The notes: a model not told the origin generated them from the sequence alone. A stretch of 64,000 nt of DNA from Bacillota bacterium (GCA_023416585.1 JAEZHM010000081.1:62001-126000); one strand, 5' to 3'. Positions 7,855 to 16,888 are shown, counted from the first letter of the stretch. Numbers and translations: made by a program.

Positions 7855-9336
7855 TTATTTGCCACAGCAGCCGCCGGGCACAATGGGCAAAGTGCCGGGA
7901 TCTTCGGTGGCTTCAGGAGTAACTGTTCCGGCGGAACCGGAAGGCACAGCTTGTACGCCATCGCTTTCCACCACTTTGATGTTGGAACGGATCATGCCCA
8001 TCCAGCAGGAGTAGGTGAATGTGCCCGTACGTGTTGGCGTGAACTCGATCACGTTGTCGCCCACTGCAAGTTGTTTTTGAACTTTGTATTCGGGTATGAC
8101 CAGGCTGCTGTTGCAGCCGTTGAGGCTGCCTTTGGGGGCGTTGATGGTCCACCTCACCGGGATGCCCGCCTTAACCGTAATAGCCGGATAGCCATAGCTG
8201 CTTAGTGTTGAAGCGATCTCCTGCACGTTTTCGCTGGAGGGGGGCAGGGCAGCCGCGTTAGGAGACTGCTTATTCTCCGCCTTTTCTTCCGCCAAAACGG
8301 TCTCGCTTTGCGCCAAACCGCTATTGATGTTTATACCCGACAGCGCCAGGCCATTTTGGAACATGGAAATGCCCATGACCACTACCAGTACCGCCCCGAC
8401 AGTAACCATATATTTGGTGAACTTACGGCTCAGGATGGAGGACAGCGCGCCCAATACAAACATCAGCGGCACGGTCCCCAGGCTGAACAACAGCATGGAA
8501 AGGGCACCGCCCCATAAGCTGCCGGTGGACAGGGCGTACAATTGCATGGCCTGCAAGGGCCCGCAAGGCATGAGGCCATTAAGCAGTCCCACATACAGCG
8601 GGCTGTTGCTGCGCTTCTTTTCCTTGGCTATTTTCAGCCCCAACGCTTTGGGCAGATGCGGTGTGAAGCGGGCAAGCGCCGGGACAAGCCCGGATAAACT
8701 CAGGCCCATGAATACCATGAACACGCCGGCCATAAGCTGTAAAATTCCCCGGGCCGCTCCAGAAAATTGCACCACGGAACCCAGTGCCCCCACGATCCCG
8801 CCGATGACGGTATAGGAAATAACACGGCCCAGGTTGTACTTGATGCTGGGCCAGAATCCTGCAAAGCGGCCTTGTCCGCCAGCGCCGGAAATGCACTGGG
8901 ACAAGTTGATGCCCCCGCACATGGCCACACAGTGTACCGAAGTCAATAGACCGATCACAAACAGCATGCCATAGCCTGTATCCTGTGTTGCCATGGGGAA
9001 GAAATTGAAAAACTGAAACCAGCCAAAGCGCGAGCCCAGTAGGAAGAAGGTTAGAAGCAGCGCGGCAAGGCCGACGATCCGGGCGGCGCCCTGTTTTTTC
9101 ATATCCGGCTGATCATTTGTACCTACCGTGTAGCCAAGCTTTGTAATGGCTTTTTCAAAAGATTCCTGCGATATGAGGGAGGGGTCGTAGGTGACCTCCA
9201 CCGACCCAAACTTTACCTGGGCGCGTGCTTTTTGAACTCCGGGCAGGGCATTCAATGCCCCTTCAATTCTCGTTTCACAGCCGGTGCAAGTCATGCCTTT
9301 CACCTGAAGCTTTTTTGTGACAAGGGTTTGCGACAT
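7855..9336 (-). CDS. HMA + SafE/DsbD-like membrane + cupredoxin fusion protein
   Basis: 493 residues, three parts. Residues 8-73 are a heavy-metal-associated domain with GMTCTGC. Residues about 95-335 form a multi-pass SafE/UreH-like membrane domain with TSVHCVAMCGGINLSQC and LMPCGPLQAMQLYALSTGS. Residues about 395-470 are a cupredoxin-like domain with NGCNSS and YSCWMGM, plausible copper ligands. The tail ends GGCCGK. The whole suggests copper handling or export rather than sulfite transport, which the SafE label can imply. AAGGAG precedes the ATG. It is a single gene, 215 nt downstream of metY and separated from it by a terminator. Confidence 0.85.
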   Translation of the reverse strand: MSQTLVTKKLQVKGMTCTGCETRIEGALNALPGVQKARAQVKFGSVEVTYDPSLISQESFEKAITKLGYTVGTNDQPDMKKQGAARIVGLAALLLTFFLLGSRFGWFQFFNFFPMATQDTGYGMLFVIGLLTSVHCVAMCGGINLSQCISGAGGQGRFAGFWPSIKYNLGRVISYTVIGGIVGALGSVVQFSGAARGILQLMAGVFMVFMGLSLSGLVPALARFTPHLPKALGLKIAKEKKRSNSPLYVGLLNGLMPCGPLQAMQLYALSTGSLWGGALSMLLFSLGTVPLMFVLGALSSILSRKFTKYMVTVGAVLVVVMGISMFQNGLALSGININSGLAQSETVLAEEKAENKQSPNAAALPPSSENVQEIASTLSSYGYPAITVKAGIPVRWTINAPKGSLNGCNSSLVIPEYKVQKQLAVGDNVIEFTPTRTGTFTYSCWMGMIRSNIKVVESDGVQAVPSGSAGTVTPEATEDPGTLPIVPGGCCGK

Positions 9337-9353
9337 GATGTCACTCCTTTCGG

Positions 9354-9372
9354 GGATGCAGCTTATGCATCC
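9354..9372. promoter_or_regulatory. Inverted repeat upstream of the metal-protein gene
   Basis: GGATGCA and TGCATCC, perfect 7-bp arms with a 5-nt centre, 17 nt before the start codon. Could be an operator or a leader hairpin; no copper-regulator consensus that I know is evident. Confidence 0.35.
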
Positions 9373-9479
9373 GTTCCTATGTGCGCAAGGATATCAATTG
9401 ATTATGGAGATTTCGTGCAGATGCAAAAAAAGATCGTTCTTTAAAATCAATAACAAAAGTACACGTCCAAAACGGGAAA

Positions 9480-9502
9480 GCCCCTCTGGTCAGCAGAGGG
9501 GC
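9480..9502 (-). terminator. Terminator after metY
   Basis: Stem GCCCCTCTG/CAGAGGGGC (9 bp, 5-nt loop), then TTTCCCGTTTT on the minus strand. Confidence 0.6.
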
Positions 9503-9551
9503 AAAATTGGAAAGTGATTGACTAAAAAATCAACTTTGCTTTTTATGAAGA

Positions 9552-10850
9552 TCAAACTGTCTCCAGCGCCTGACGCAGATCCTCGATCAAATCGTCCACA
9601 TGCTCGATGCCTACGGATAAACGGATGGTGCTTGGCTTGATGCCGCTCTTAGGCAGTTCCGATTCCGTCAGTTGGGAATGGGTGGTGCTGGCGGGATGGA
9701 TCACCAGGGATTTTACGTCTGCCACGTTGGCCAGCAGGGAGAAGATCTTCAATCTGTCGATGAAGGCTTTGGCTTCAATTGCGCCGTCCTTTATTTCAAA
9801 GGTAAAGATCGACCCGGCGCCCTTGGGAAAATACTTATCGTACAGCTCCTTGTAACCGTTTTCGGGCAGGGATGGATGGTTTACATGGGCTACCTTGGGG
9901 TGCTTTTTCAAAAAGTCCACGATCTTCAAAGCATTGTACACGTGGCGCTCTACCCGAAGTGACAGCGTCTCCAGCCCTTGCAGGAACAGGAAGGAGTTGA
10001 GGGGCGCCAGCGCCGCACCGGTATCCCGCAAAAGGATCACGCGGGCACGGATGATGTAGGCAAGATTGCCCACCGCGTCCCACAGCTTCAGGCCGTGATA
10101 GCTGGGATCCGGCGTGACGAACTTGGGAAACTTTCCAGAGGCTGCCCAATTGAAATTCCCGCCGTCCACGATCACGCCGCCGATGGATGTGCCGTGTCCG
10201 CCGATGAACTTGGTGGCGGAGTGCACCACGATGTCCGCCCCGTGTTCGATGGGGCGCAAAAGATAGGGCGTGGCGAAGGTATTGTCTACAATCAGGGGAA
10301 TGCCGTGTTTATGGGCCAGGTCGGCGTAGGCGGCAATATCCACCACGCTGGAATTGGGGTTGCCCAGCGACTCTATGAAAATGGCTTTCGTGTTCTCTCG
10401 GATGGCCTTTTCAAACCCTTCCAGGCCTTCCTCGTCTGGATGGACGAAAGTGGTTTTGATGCCGTAATCCTCAAGCGTATGGGCGAATAGATTGTAGGTT
10501 CCGCCATAGATGGTGGTGGCGGATACGATGTGGTCTCCCGCGAAGGCGATGTTCAATATGGCATACGTGGTGGCTGCCGCGCCGGAGGCCGTGGCCAGAG
10601 CGCCCACGCCGCCCTCCAGCGCTGCAATGCGCTTTTCAAACACATCGCTGGTGGGGTTCGTGATCCGGGAATAGATGTTGCCATTCTCCGATAAGCTGAA
10701 ACGGGCTTCGGCGCTCTTGGCGCTGGGGAATACGTAGGAAGTGGTCTGGTAAATGGGTACAGCGCGGGCATCGGTGGCGGGGTCTGGCAGTTCCTGGCCT
10801 ACATGGACCTGCAGCGTTTCAAATCGCCAGGCGTTTTTCGGATCGGACAT
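9552..10850 (-). CDS. metY: O-acetylhomoserine sulfhydrylase
   Basis: 432 residues, typical for MetY and longer than MetB/MetC. This cytoplasmic PLP enzyme of the Cys/Met metabolism family makes homocysteine from O-acetylhomoserine and sulfide. The PLP lysine lies in VVHSATKFIGGHGTSIGG. The N-terminus FETLQVHVGQELPDPATDAR and the ESLGNPNSSVVDI segment are family hallmarks. It stands alone with a consensus promoter 57 nt upstream of its ATG. The leader is too short for a SAM riboswitch, but a dyad at the start site suggests protein-based control. Confidence 0.95.
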   Translation of the reverse strand: MSDPKNAWRFETLQVHVGQELPDPATDARAVPIYQTTSYVFPSAKSAEARFSLSENGNIYSRITNPTSDVFEKRIAALEGGVGALATASGAAATTYAILNIAFAGDHIVSATTIYGGTYNLFAHTLEDYGIKTTFVHPDEEGLEGFEKAIRENTKAIFIESLGNPNSSVVDIAAYADLAHKHGIPLIVDNTFATPYLLRPIEHGADIVVHSATKFIGGHGTSIGGVIVDGGNFNWAASGKFPKFVTPDPSYHGLKLWDAVGNLAYIIRARVILLRDTGAALAPLNSFLFLQGLETLSLRVERHVYNALKIVDFLKKHPKVAHVNHPSLPENGYKELYDKYFPKGAGSIFTFEIKDGAIEAKAFIDRLKIFSLLANVADVKSLVIHPASTTHSQLTESELPKSGIKPSTIRLSVGIEHVDDLIEDLRQALETV

Positions 10851-10876
10851 GGTAGCGTCTCCCTTCCAATATTACT

Positions 10877-10899
10877 ATTCATACATATTTACTATGAAT
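10877..10899. promoter_or_regulatory. Dyad at metY transcription start
   Basis: ATTCATA (10877-10883) and TATGAAT (10893-10899), perfect arms 16 bp apart centre to centre, lying just downstream of the metY -10. Operator-like; the cognate regulator is not in the window. Confidence 0.45.
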
Positions 10900-10906
10900 T
10901 GAGGGT

Positions 10907-10934
10907 ATTATATCATTTTCGCTCTCGGTGTCAA
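10907..10934 (-). promoter_or_regulatory. metY SigA-type promoter
   Basis: -35 TTGACA at 10929-10934, 16-bp spacer, -10 TATAAT at 10907-10912, both perfect consensus. Confidence 0.75.
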
Positions 10935-10956
10935 TCCCCCTCCTGAAAAATTGCGC

Positions 10957-10984
10957 AAAAAAATTCCCCCTGGGTAGGGGGAAT
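10957..10984 (-). terminator. Terminator after the 517-residue secreted protein gene
   Basis: Stem ATTCCCCC/GGGGGAAT with a 6-nt loop followed by seven T on the minus strand; a clear intrinsic terminator. Confidence 0.8.
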
Positions 10985-10998
10985 GGTACCGATTTATG

Positions 10999-12552
10999 TT
11001 ACTTGACCGCCAGAGCCAGGTTCAAAAGCAACTCCGACTCCTCCTTGGTGATGGGATCATCCTTTGAAATGAAGGAGAAGGATACGGACTGGGAGTCCAT
11101 GAACCAGTAATACTGATCATACGCCTGTTCCTTTGTGGTTGTGTACACAGCGGGCAGATCCAGGGGCCCTTGAACAATGGAGCTTTCGCCATTCAGACCT
11201 TGGCTGTTCATGCTCGCAGTCGCGCTGTCGCATATTTCCTGCAATTCCTCCTTGGTATACCCCTGGGTAAGGGTCAGATCCAAGGTGATTTTGGGGGCAG
11301 CGACGCTGAAGATGCCAAAGTACTTTTCGGTGCCATCCAGGGCAAACAGGTAAACACTCCGCCCATTGGCACTATCCTCGGTGACGTCCACCCCGTAGCC
11401 CTTGGGGATGCGGATGTCTATGACCTTTGTGGTGAGGGGAAAATGCAGGATATCTCCCTCCCAGGTGACAGGCACGGCGGGCAGCCAGTCCGGCAGGGTG
11501 CCGTTCCCGTTTAAAAGCTGGCGCATAGCCGCCTGTTGCAATTCATCCACCCAGTCGGGATGGATGAACTCGGCGTATGGAAGGATACTGGCGTACAAAG
11601 CCCATCCGTCACGCAGTGCCAGCAAGTGGCTTTGTGATCCGCTGATGGCATACGAAAGGACAGGCGTATCCCCCGAAAAGTTTTCCATCACATCCAGGGA
11701 ATCCTTATCGTACGTTGAGCCTGCGGCGGGCATATTCAGCGCCTCTTCCTTTTTCTCCTGGGAGAGCGTCAAAATGGAGTTGTCTTTGTAAGCCGCATCC
11801 CTGACGGCGAAAATCTGCAGCACGGAAAACTGCGCACCGGGTCTTTTGGGGCACAGGGAAAGCTGCAGGAAATCGGGTGATTCGGTGGCTGGAAGAATGT
11901 ACATGGAACTGGGAGCGGTCAGGGTAATGGAGCTTAATGGCAGGGTATAGCTTTGGTAATGCTTGGATATCCCCTCCGGCGCAACGGCACTTAACAGCAG
12001 GCTTTCCTGATTGGAGACTGCTTCCTTGGAAAGGGAACTGCCGCTGTCCGGGCGGGTAGCCATGGCGTTCAGCACCCATCCGTCCTTGAGGGCCAGCAGA
12101 TGCTCAGAGTACAAGTCTTCCGCCGGCTCCTTCACGCGGAGCACCCGCTGGCCGGGGATCAAATCATCCACCGCTTCATAATCAAGAGACGCGCCGTTGG
12201 ATGATATCACGTTCAGCACGGTTCTTAAGCCGTCTTCGTCCATGTCCTTAAGGTTAAGCCCCACGAGATCCTCGCTTTTCAGGGCGAAGAAGGAGAAATA
12301 TGTATCGGGGAAATCGGCCATGCCGATACCCAATCCCTGTTGATATACGTTGTCCACCAGCACCTGGAGTTCATCATCCAAGCGAAGCGGGATCGACACG
12401 TCCGCACCTGGGAAATAGTACCAGAAGCAGTTGAACTCCGAACCCTCAAGAGGTGTGATGCTGGTTTCGCCGGCCACGGCATGTAAGGGGAATGGTGTCA
12501 GCAGGCACAGGCAGGCAAGCAGGGAGAGCAGGAAACGGGCAGATCGTTTCAT
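10999..12552 (-). CDS. Secreted protein of unknown function
   Basis: 517 residues from the ATG at 12552 (AAGGAAGG upstream); the frame extends to 12621 without a ribosome site. Residues 1-27 form a signal peptide (MKRSARFLLSLLACLCLL, then HAVAGE). I recognise no domain. The mature part appears internally repetitive: segments with RVLRVKEPAEDLYSEHLLAL and TPVLSYAISGSQSHLLAL are each followed by a RDGWxLxA/KDGWVLNA-like motif, suggesting two or three related modules, each predicting bias or load-type beta-structure. It is 65 nt downstream of the GNAT gene and may share its transcript. A clear terminator follows. Confidence 0.6.
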   Translation of the reverse strand: MKRSARFLLSLLACLCLLTPFPLHAVAGETSITPLEGSEFNCFWYYFPGADVSIPLRLDDELQVLVDNVYQQGLGIGMADFPDTYFSFFALKSEDLVGLNLKDMDEDGLRTVLNVISSNGASLDYEAVDDLIPGQRVLRVKEPAEDLYSEHLLALKDGWVLNAMATRPDSGSSLSKEAVSNQESLLLSAVAPEGISKHYQSYTLPLSSITLTAPSSMYILPATESPDFLQLSLCPKRPGAQFSVLQIFAVRDAAYKDNSILTLSQEKKEEALNMPAAGSTYDKDSLDVMENFSGDTPVLSYAISGSQSHLLALRDGWALYASILPYAEFIHPDWVDELQQAAMRQLLNGNGTLPDWLPAVPVTWEGDILHFPLTTKVIDIRIPKGYGVDVTEDSANGRSVYLFALDGTEKYFGIFSVAAPKITLDLTLTQGYTKEELQEICDSATASMNSQGLNGESSIVQGPLDLPAVYTTTKEQAYDQYYWFMDSQSVSFSFISKDDPITKEESELLLNLALAVK

Positions 12553-12617
12553 GGGGCTTCCTTCCTTTCGTGTCGATTGGTTATGATGGCGGGCTGGAAT
12601 GGACTGCTTGTCCCAGA

Positions 12618-13469
12618 TCAATCCAATGCCAACGACAGGTATGGCGGCTTGCCGGTAAGTTTTGGTTCAGGGATCAGCCAGCGGATCATGCCAAAGGGCA
12701 GCGTAACAGCAGAAGGTATGCTGCTTTCGGGCAGGCGCACCTGGTAGGTTTTTGCGTTCAGAAACTTATGAAGCACCGAAAGGGCAGCCGGCACATCCAT
12801 GTTCACAAGGGCCAGCTCCCGGATAAGCAAAATATCCTCCTGCCGCTCCCAGGCGGCGCAGCCCTCCCCATCTCCTGAAAATATCCGTGTCACGCTTCCC
12901 TCCGGGCCGAGGCTGCGCATGGCGTAAGACACAGAATTTTCATCCCAGCAGGCGTACAGGCGGCTTGACAAAAAGGCTCTATCCCGAAGGTTTGCATATT
13001 CTTCAGGCGTACAGGGCGCGATGCCTCCATCTTTAGGAAATGGAGGCAAGTTTGCGGCATCAAAGCGTACTGTATCCAGAGAAAAGGCAGTCTTATAGCC
13101 CCGCTTGCCATAGAAATCAAAAAGGCTGGGGGAGGCAGGCACCAAAATGGATGCCGCTTCACCCAGGCCTTGCATGAATCTGTGGGCATAGTCCAACAAA
13201 CGCGTGCTGACCCCTTGGTTTCTAAATTTCGGATCGGTAGCCACCGCGTAAATGTACCGTGCGGGAAAGGAATGGCCGGGAGATAAAAGGTGCAAGGGGA
13301 GCATGGTCAGCATGCCTGCGATTTCATCCTCTCGCGTTTCCACCAGCATGTTCTCATCCCGGTGGCGGTGGGCAAAGTAATCCTCCACCATTTCGGAAGT
13401 GTCTCCGAAGATGCCTGCCCACAGCTTTTTTAGTTTTTCATGATCGCCGGGAGTCGCAAACCGAATCAT
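12618..13469 (-). CDS. GNAT-family N-acetyltransferase
   Basis: 283 residues. The N-terminal half is a GNAT fold with the acetyl-CoA loop in YAVATDPKFRNQGVSTRLLD (R/Q-x-x-G-x-S form). The C-terminal half is an extra domain as in Eis/YkwB-like two-part acetyltransferases. The start overlaps the stop of the DUF2156 gene by 4 nt (ATGA), so the two are translationally coupled. Substrate unknown. Confidence 0.8.
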   Translation of the reverse strand: MIRFATPGDHEKLKKLWAGIFGDTSEMVEDYFAHRHRDENMLVETREDEIAGMLTMLPLHLLSPGHSFPARYIYAVATDPKFRNQGVSTRLLDYAHRFMQGLGEAASILVPASPSLFDFYGKRGYKTAFSLDTVRFDAANLPPFPKDGGIAPCTPEEYANLRDRAFLSSRLYACWDENSVSYAMRSLGPEGSVTRIFSGDGEGCAAWERQEDILLIRELALVNMDVPAALSVLHKFLNAKTYQVRLPESSIPSAVTLPFGMIRWLIPEPKLTGKPPYLSLALD

Positions 13470-14374
13470 GATTTCAGACTTGTCTCCTTCAGTGTCGCGA
13501 TGTACTTTTCCACAAGCTTCAGCGGGTTGTAGGACAGCTTAGCCTGCCTTAGACCCGGCACGCCAGCGTCCTCCTCCCGGTTGACATAAGTGTAGTTCAT
13601 ACAGTTATGCTGTATAAATTGCTGGTTGATCATGGGGTAGGCGCCCTGCACATCGGCAAAAGCCTTTTCAAAGTGCACCAGATACGTGTCTTCGTTTAAC
13701 GGGTCGCCAATGGAAAAGGCCACCGCCCGGCCTTCCGATCTGATCAGGCCGCCGGAAAGCTTCAGTTCTTTGAAAAAACGAAATGCCTGCTCCACTGCGC
13801 AGTATTCGTCGGAGAGGCCGCCATCCTCCATGCAGCCCGCCTGCAGGCACCAGGCCAAGTTCATCTGCCTTACATCGTCCATGTTTGCATCCGTTAGTTC
13901 CTCGTACTGCCAGGAGGGGTGATTGTCTAGAAAACGGTGGATGTGGTTGCGCTTGGCTGCGAGCTTTTTGCCGGCAAGCGTGGCTAGGCTTTGCGTTTCA
14001 TAGATGTAGTCGGCGCCGTCCCGCCAATAGGTGAAATCAAACTTTCCGGGATATGCTTTTTCAAGCCATTCCTTGTCTTTTGGAAGCACCGTGTTGAAGA
14101 CGAGAGGAACGCCGATTTGCCTGGCATCCTCCGCTAATGTCTCGATCACCGGCTCCAGGGGCCCTTGTCCGATGGGAAACAGATACGAAGGATTTTTTGG
14201 ATCAGATTGGATGGTCAGATAATCATCCATACGGGCGATTCGGAATTGGTAAATGTGTCGCCATAAAAAAGTTGTTGTAAAGCTGTATTCCAGCGAGCCC
14301 CGCTCGCCCATGGCAAAGAGACGGTCCATCCACTCCCTGTCATCAAGCGCTACTTCCTTGTAGTCCAGTTTCAA
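13466..14374 (-). CDS. DUF2156 / phosphatidylglycerol lysyltransferase C-terminal-like protein
   Basis: 302 residues made of two GNAT-like halves, matching soluble DUF2156 proteins (LPG synthase C-terminal domain): LDDREWMDRLFA, the SFTTTFLWRH segment, and GAYPMINQQFIQHN near the end. Family members that carry membrane domains transfer aminoacyl groups to lipid; this one lacks them. The start is a TTG with GAGG 10 nt upstream. An extended -10 promoter lies at 14425. Coupled to the GNAT downstream. Actual activity unknown. Confidence 0.75.
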   Translation of the reverse strand: MKLDYKEVALDDREWMDRLFAMGERGSLEYSFTTTFLWRHIYQFRIARMDDYLTIQSDPKNPSYLFPIGQGPLEPVIETLAEDARQIGVPLVFNTVLPKDKEWLEKAYPGKFDFTYWRDGADYIYETQSLATLAGKKLAAKRNHIHRFLDNHPSWQYEELTDANMDDVRQMNLAWCLQAGCMEDGGLSDEYCAVEQAFRFFKELKLSGGLIRSEGRAVAFSIGDPLNEDTYLVHFEKAFADVQGAYPMINQQFIQHNCMNYTYVNREEDAGVPGLRQAKLSYNPLKLVEKYIATLKETSLKS

Positions 14375-14424
14375 GCACTGAGGACCTCTTTTCCTGATTT
14401 TTTGGGATGGAGTTCAACACTCCT

Positions 14425-14430
14425 ATTATA
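14425..14430 (-). promoter_or_regulatory. Extended -10 promoter element
   Basis: TGGTATAAT reading leftwards, 50 nt before the DUF2156 gene start; no good -35. Confidence 0.45.
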
Positions 14431-14466
14431 CCAGAAAACCCCACCTTAAGAAACGGGGGAAAATGC

Positions 14467-14498
14467 AAAAAATGCCCGGGGATGTGTGCATCCCGGGC
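14467..14498 (-). terminator. Terminator after GH9 gene
   Basis: GCCCGGG plus CAT/ATG stem with one bulge, followed by six T on the minus strand, just past the GH9 stop. Confidence 0.8.
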
Positions 14499-14504
14499 TC
14501 TTCT

Positions 14505-16691
14505 CTATTTCATCAACTTTGCCATGATATAAACCAATGGCGAATTCCAATAAATAGCCACCTCGTTGGTGGAGTAGCTTTTATCGTTGTCTACATAGCA
14601 CTTGGCGGGCGGCTTACTGGCAAGCACAGCCTTGGCGTAAGGGTCGTGAAGGCCGGAATCAGGTCCGCCTGCCAGCATTCCGGGCACCGTTTGTTTCGTA
14701 AACTGGCTGGGCCTATGGTGGTTGTGGGTGGGTGAGAGCGTGCCCTGGCCGGTGATGTAGCAATAACCCATGGGATTGGCGCCCATCAGGTAATGAAGAT
14801 GCTGCCAGGCAGCATTTTGGAAGGCATCCGCTTTTTCCGGCGCAAGATCCGCGGCCAATAATAGGAGCATGGCATGGTTGGCCACCGTCATGTTGCTGCC
14901 CCAGGGATAATCCTTGCCCAATGTATTGCGGTAGCCATCGGCGTTGGAAAGAGTCAGTAAGTCCTCCGCTTCCTGGCCAATGGCGGCTTTGACCTGATTC
15001 AAGGATGAATCCGTTGCCTTGCTGCCCAAGGAAAGGTAGGCTAAGCTGCCGTAGGTGCCCACATCTGCCCAGCCAAGACCCGACTGATTGTTAGAAGAAA
15101 TCAAGCTGTCGGCAAAAGCCTTATAATCCTCCTTGCCTGTGACTCGGTACAGCTCGCAAGCTGCCCAGAAGCGTTCATCCGTATCAGTTACATCGCCGTA
15201 TTCTCCGGTGACGATGCCGTTTGGGTTATGGAAGCCGCCATTTGCACTGGGGTTTGCCTTAAGGTACTCCCATGCTTTTTCAGAAGCTTTCAGGCACGTA
15301 TCTGCAAAGGTTTTATCCACACCCTTAAAAATTCGGGAGGCCAGCGCCGTGACTGCAGCAAAATCTCCTGTGGCGGTGGTGGAAATGGGGCTTATTACCA
15401 GCTGCGCTGTTTCTTTTTCCGGCATCACCACACCGGGGAAAGAAGCGCAGGTGACCTTGTGGTACGCGCCGCCGGTCTTATCATCCTGCATTTTCATAAG
15501 CCATTCAAGCTCGTAGCGGACTTCATCCAGCACATCCGGAATGCCGTTCCCGCTTTCGGGAATATCAAAATCATCTTTAAACAGGGAGGGATTGGCTTCA
15601 TAAGCCAAAAGAAGATCGGTAGCGGTCTTGGCCGCGGGGACCACATAGCGGCCGTAATCCCCTGCGTCATGCCAGCCGCCGGAAACATCCTTTGTTTCCT
15701 TGGTACCATATACCGTGGCAAGGCCCGTATGGCACGCATCATGTGCAAACGCGCCGGCCCAATCTTTTGTAAGTTCTATGCCGCAGCGCTGGTAGTAGAA
15801 GAAGCGCACAACATCCCGGAAGCAATTTCCGTAAATGCTTTCGCCGATCACAAAAGGCGCGGATTCCTGCCCGTTCACGCGCAAGCGGTAGGTGCCTTCT
15901 TTTATGAGGGTGGAAAAGTCTCCGAAGGATACCGTATCTCCGGAGGCCGGGTCGGCTCTTGACTCGGAGAGTTTTCCTGTGTACAAGATTTTTCCGCTCT
16001 CGTCCGCCACTTCAAAGCTTTCGCCAAGGGCTTGATCGCGGAAGAAAGCTACCTTTTCGTTTGAGGGCAGGTAGCCTATCTGGTTTAGCAGGATGGCTGG
16101 AGCTGCCTGCGTTTTTTCGGGCTGTTTCACGAGAGTGCTGTCCAGTAAAACCACCTCAACATTTTCAAAGGTAATTGTATGGGCTTCAAGGGGCTGCGCG
16201 TTTGCGGGCGTGCCGCAGTTGAAGCACAGCCGTGGCGCGGGATCGGTCTTTTCTGTCATCTCAAAATCGATTTCCACACGCTTGCTTTCATTCGCGGCCA
16301 AATCGATATCCTTCTGGCAGTAGCCCCTATAATCGCCGCTGTTCAACTGTATGCGAGCCCTTAGCTTACGGGAGATGGAGGAAGTAACGGTGAAGGCAAA
16401 ACGGTATTTGCCTCCTGTCTCCAGCTTGAACCCGTCGTAATACAATTGAACAGCGTAGTCCAGCGTTCCGGACTTAGCAATGCTGAGGATGCCTTTATGT
16501 TGATCGGAGGTTAGCTGCCCCTGGCCGCCTGATTCCGTATAGACGCCCCAGTTAGCTATCCCTTGAAAAAAATCACCGCCCAGCAGCAGGTTTTCCCCCT
16601 GCGCCATAGCAGGCGCTGCTGAAAGAGTGAAAGACGTGGCAAGGAACAAGGCAATAAACAGCCGTAAAAAGGGACGAAGCTTTGTACACAT
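14505..16691 (-). CDS. Secreted GH9 endoglucanase with CBM and Ig-like domain
   Basis: 728 residues. Signal peptide 1-30 (ending APAMAQG); CBM4/9-like beta-sandwich about 32-185 (NLLLGGDFFQGIANWGVY); CelD_N Ig-like domain about 195-285 (ILLNQIGYLPSNEKVAFF); GH9 alpha/alpha barrel about 290-728. Catalytic features are intact: GGWHDAGDYGRYVVPAAK with the two Asp, THNHHRPSQ, and the C-terminal NEVAIYWNSPLVY with the acid Glu. It cuts beta-1,4-glucan outside the cell. No dockerin or anchor is seen. It has its own promoter with an 18-bp palindrome over the -10. It lies between a LacI regulator and that regulator's likely target operon. Confidence 0.95.
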   Translation of the reverse strand: MCTKLRPFLRLFIALFLATSFTLSAAPAMAQGENLLLGGDFFQGIANWGVYTESGGQGQLTSDQHKGILSIAKSGTLDYAVQLYYDGFKLETGGKYRFAFTVTSSISRKLRARIQLNSGDYRGYCQKDIDLAANESKRVEIDFEMTEKTDPAPRLCFNCGTPANAQPLEAHTITFENVEVVLLDSTLVKQPEKTQAAPAILLNQIGYLPSNEKVAFFRDQALGESFEVADESGKILYTGKLSESRADPASGDTVSFGDFSTLIKEGTYRLRVNGQESAPFVIGESIYGNCFRDVVRFFYYQRCGIELTKDWAGAFAHDACHTGLATVYGTKETKDVSGGWHDAGDYGRYVVPAAKTATDLLLAYEANPSLFKDDFDIPESGNGIPDVLDEVRYELEWLMKMQDDKTGGAYHKVTCASFPGVVMPEKETAQLVISPISTTATGDFAAVTALASRIFKGVDKTFADTCLKASEKAWEYLKANPSANGGFHNPNGIVTGEYGDVTDTDERFWAACELYRVTGKEDYKAFADSLISSNNQSGLGWADVGTYGSLAYLSLGSKATDSSLNQVKAAIGQEAEDLLTLSNADGYRNTLGKDYPWGSNMTVANHAMLLLLAADLAPEKADAFQNAAWQHLHYLMGANPMGYCYITGQGTLSPTHNHHRPSQFTKQTVPGMLAGGPDSGLHDPYAKAVLASKPPAKCYVDNDKSYSTNEVAIYWNSPLVYIMAKLMK

Positions 16692-16745
16692 TGGCCTGTT
16701 GTTCCTCCTTTTCGATTGCAGCGGGTAAGCATCACATTCTCTTTG

Positions 16746-16763
16746 CTTCCATTATAATGGAAG
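16746..16763. promoter_or_regulatory. 18-bp perfect palindrome over GH9 -10
   Basis: CTTCCATTATAATGGAAG; its centre is the TATAAT of the GH9 promoter, which suits a repressor site. Confidence 0.5.
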
Positions 16764-16779
16764 GCTTAAGACACTTCAA
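16751..16779 (-). promoter_or_regulatory. GH9 SigA-type promoter
   Basis: -35 TTGAAG at 16774-16779, 17-bp spacer, -10 TATAAT at 16751-16756; ATG 60 nt downstream. Confidence 0.65.
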
Positions 16780-16808
16780 TCGTTTTCGATGCTTTCGTAG
16801 AAAATCAA

Positions 16809-16840
16809 AACACCGGCCAAGCAAAGCATGGACCGGTGTT
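16809..16840 (-). terminator. Terminator after LacI-family gene
   Basis: AACACCGG/CCGGTGTT stem extended by CC/GG, then TTGATTTTC on the minus strand. Confidence 0.65.
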
Positions 16841-16888
16841 ATAAAAGGACAATGTCGTAAAAACATTGCTTCCTCTTTCCAGACTATT

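Noticed and set aside
10851..10934. SAM riboswitch upstream of metY
   Set aside because: A consensus promoter leaves only about 50 nt of leader and no S-box elements are visible.
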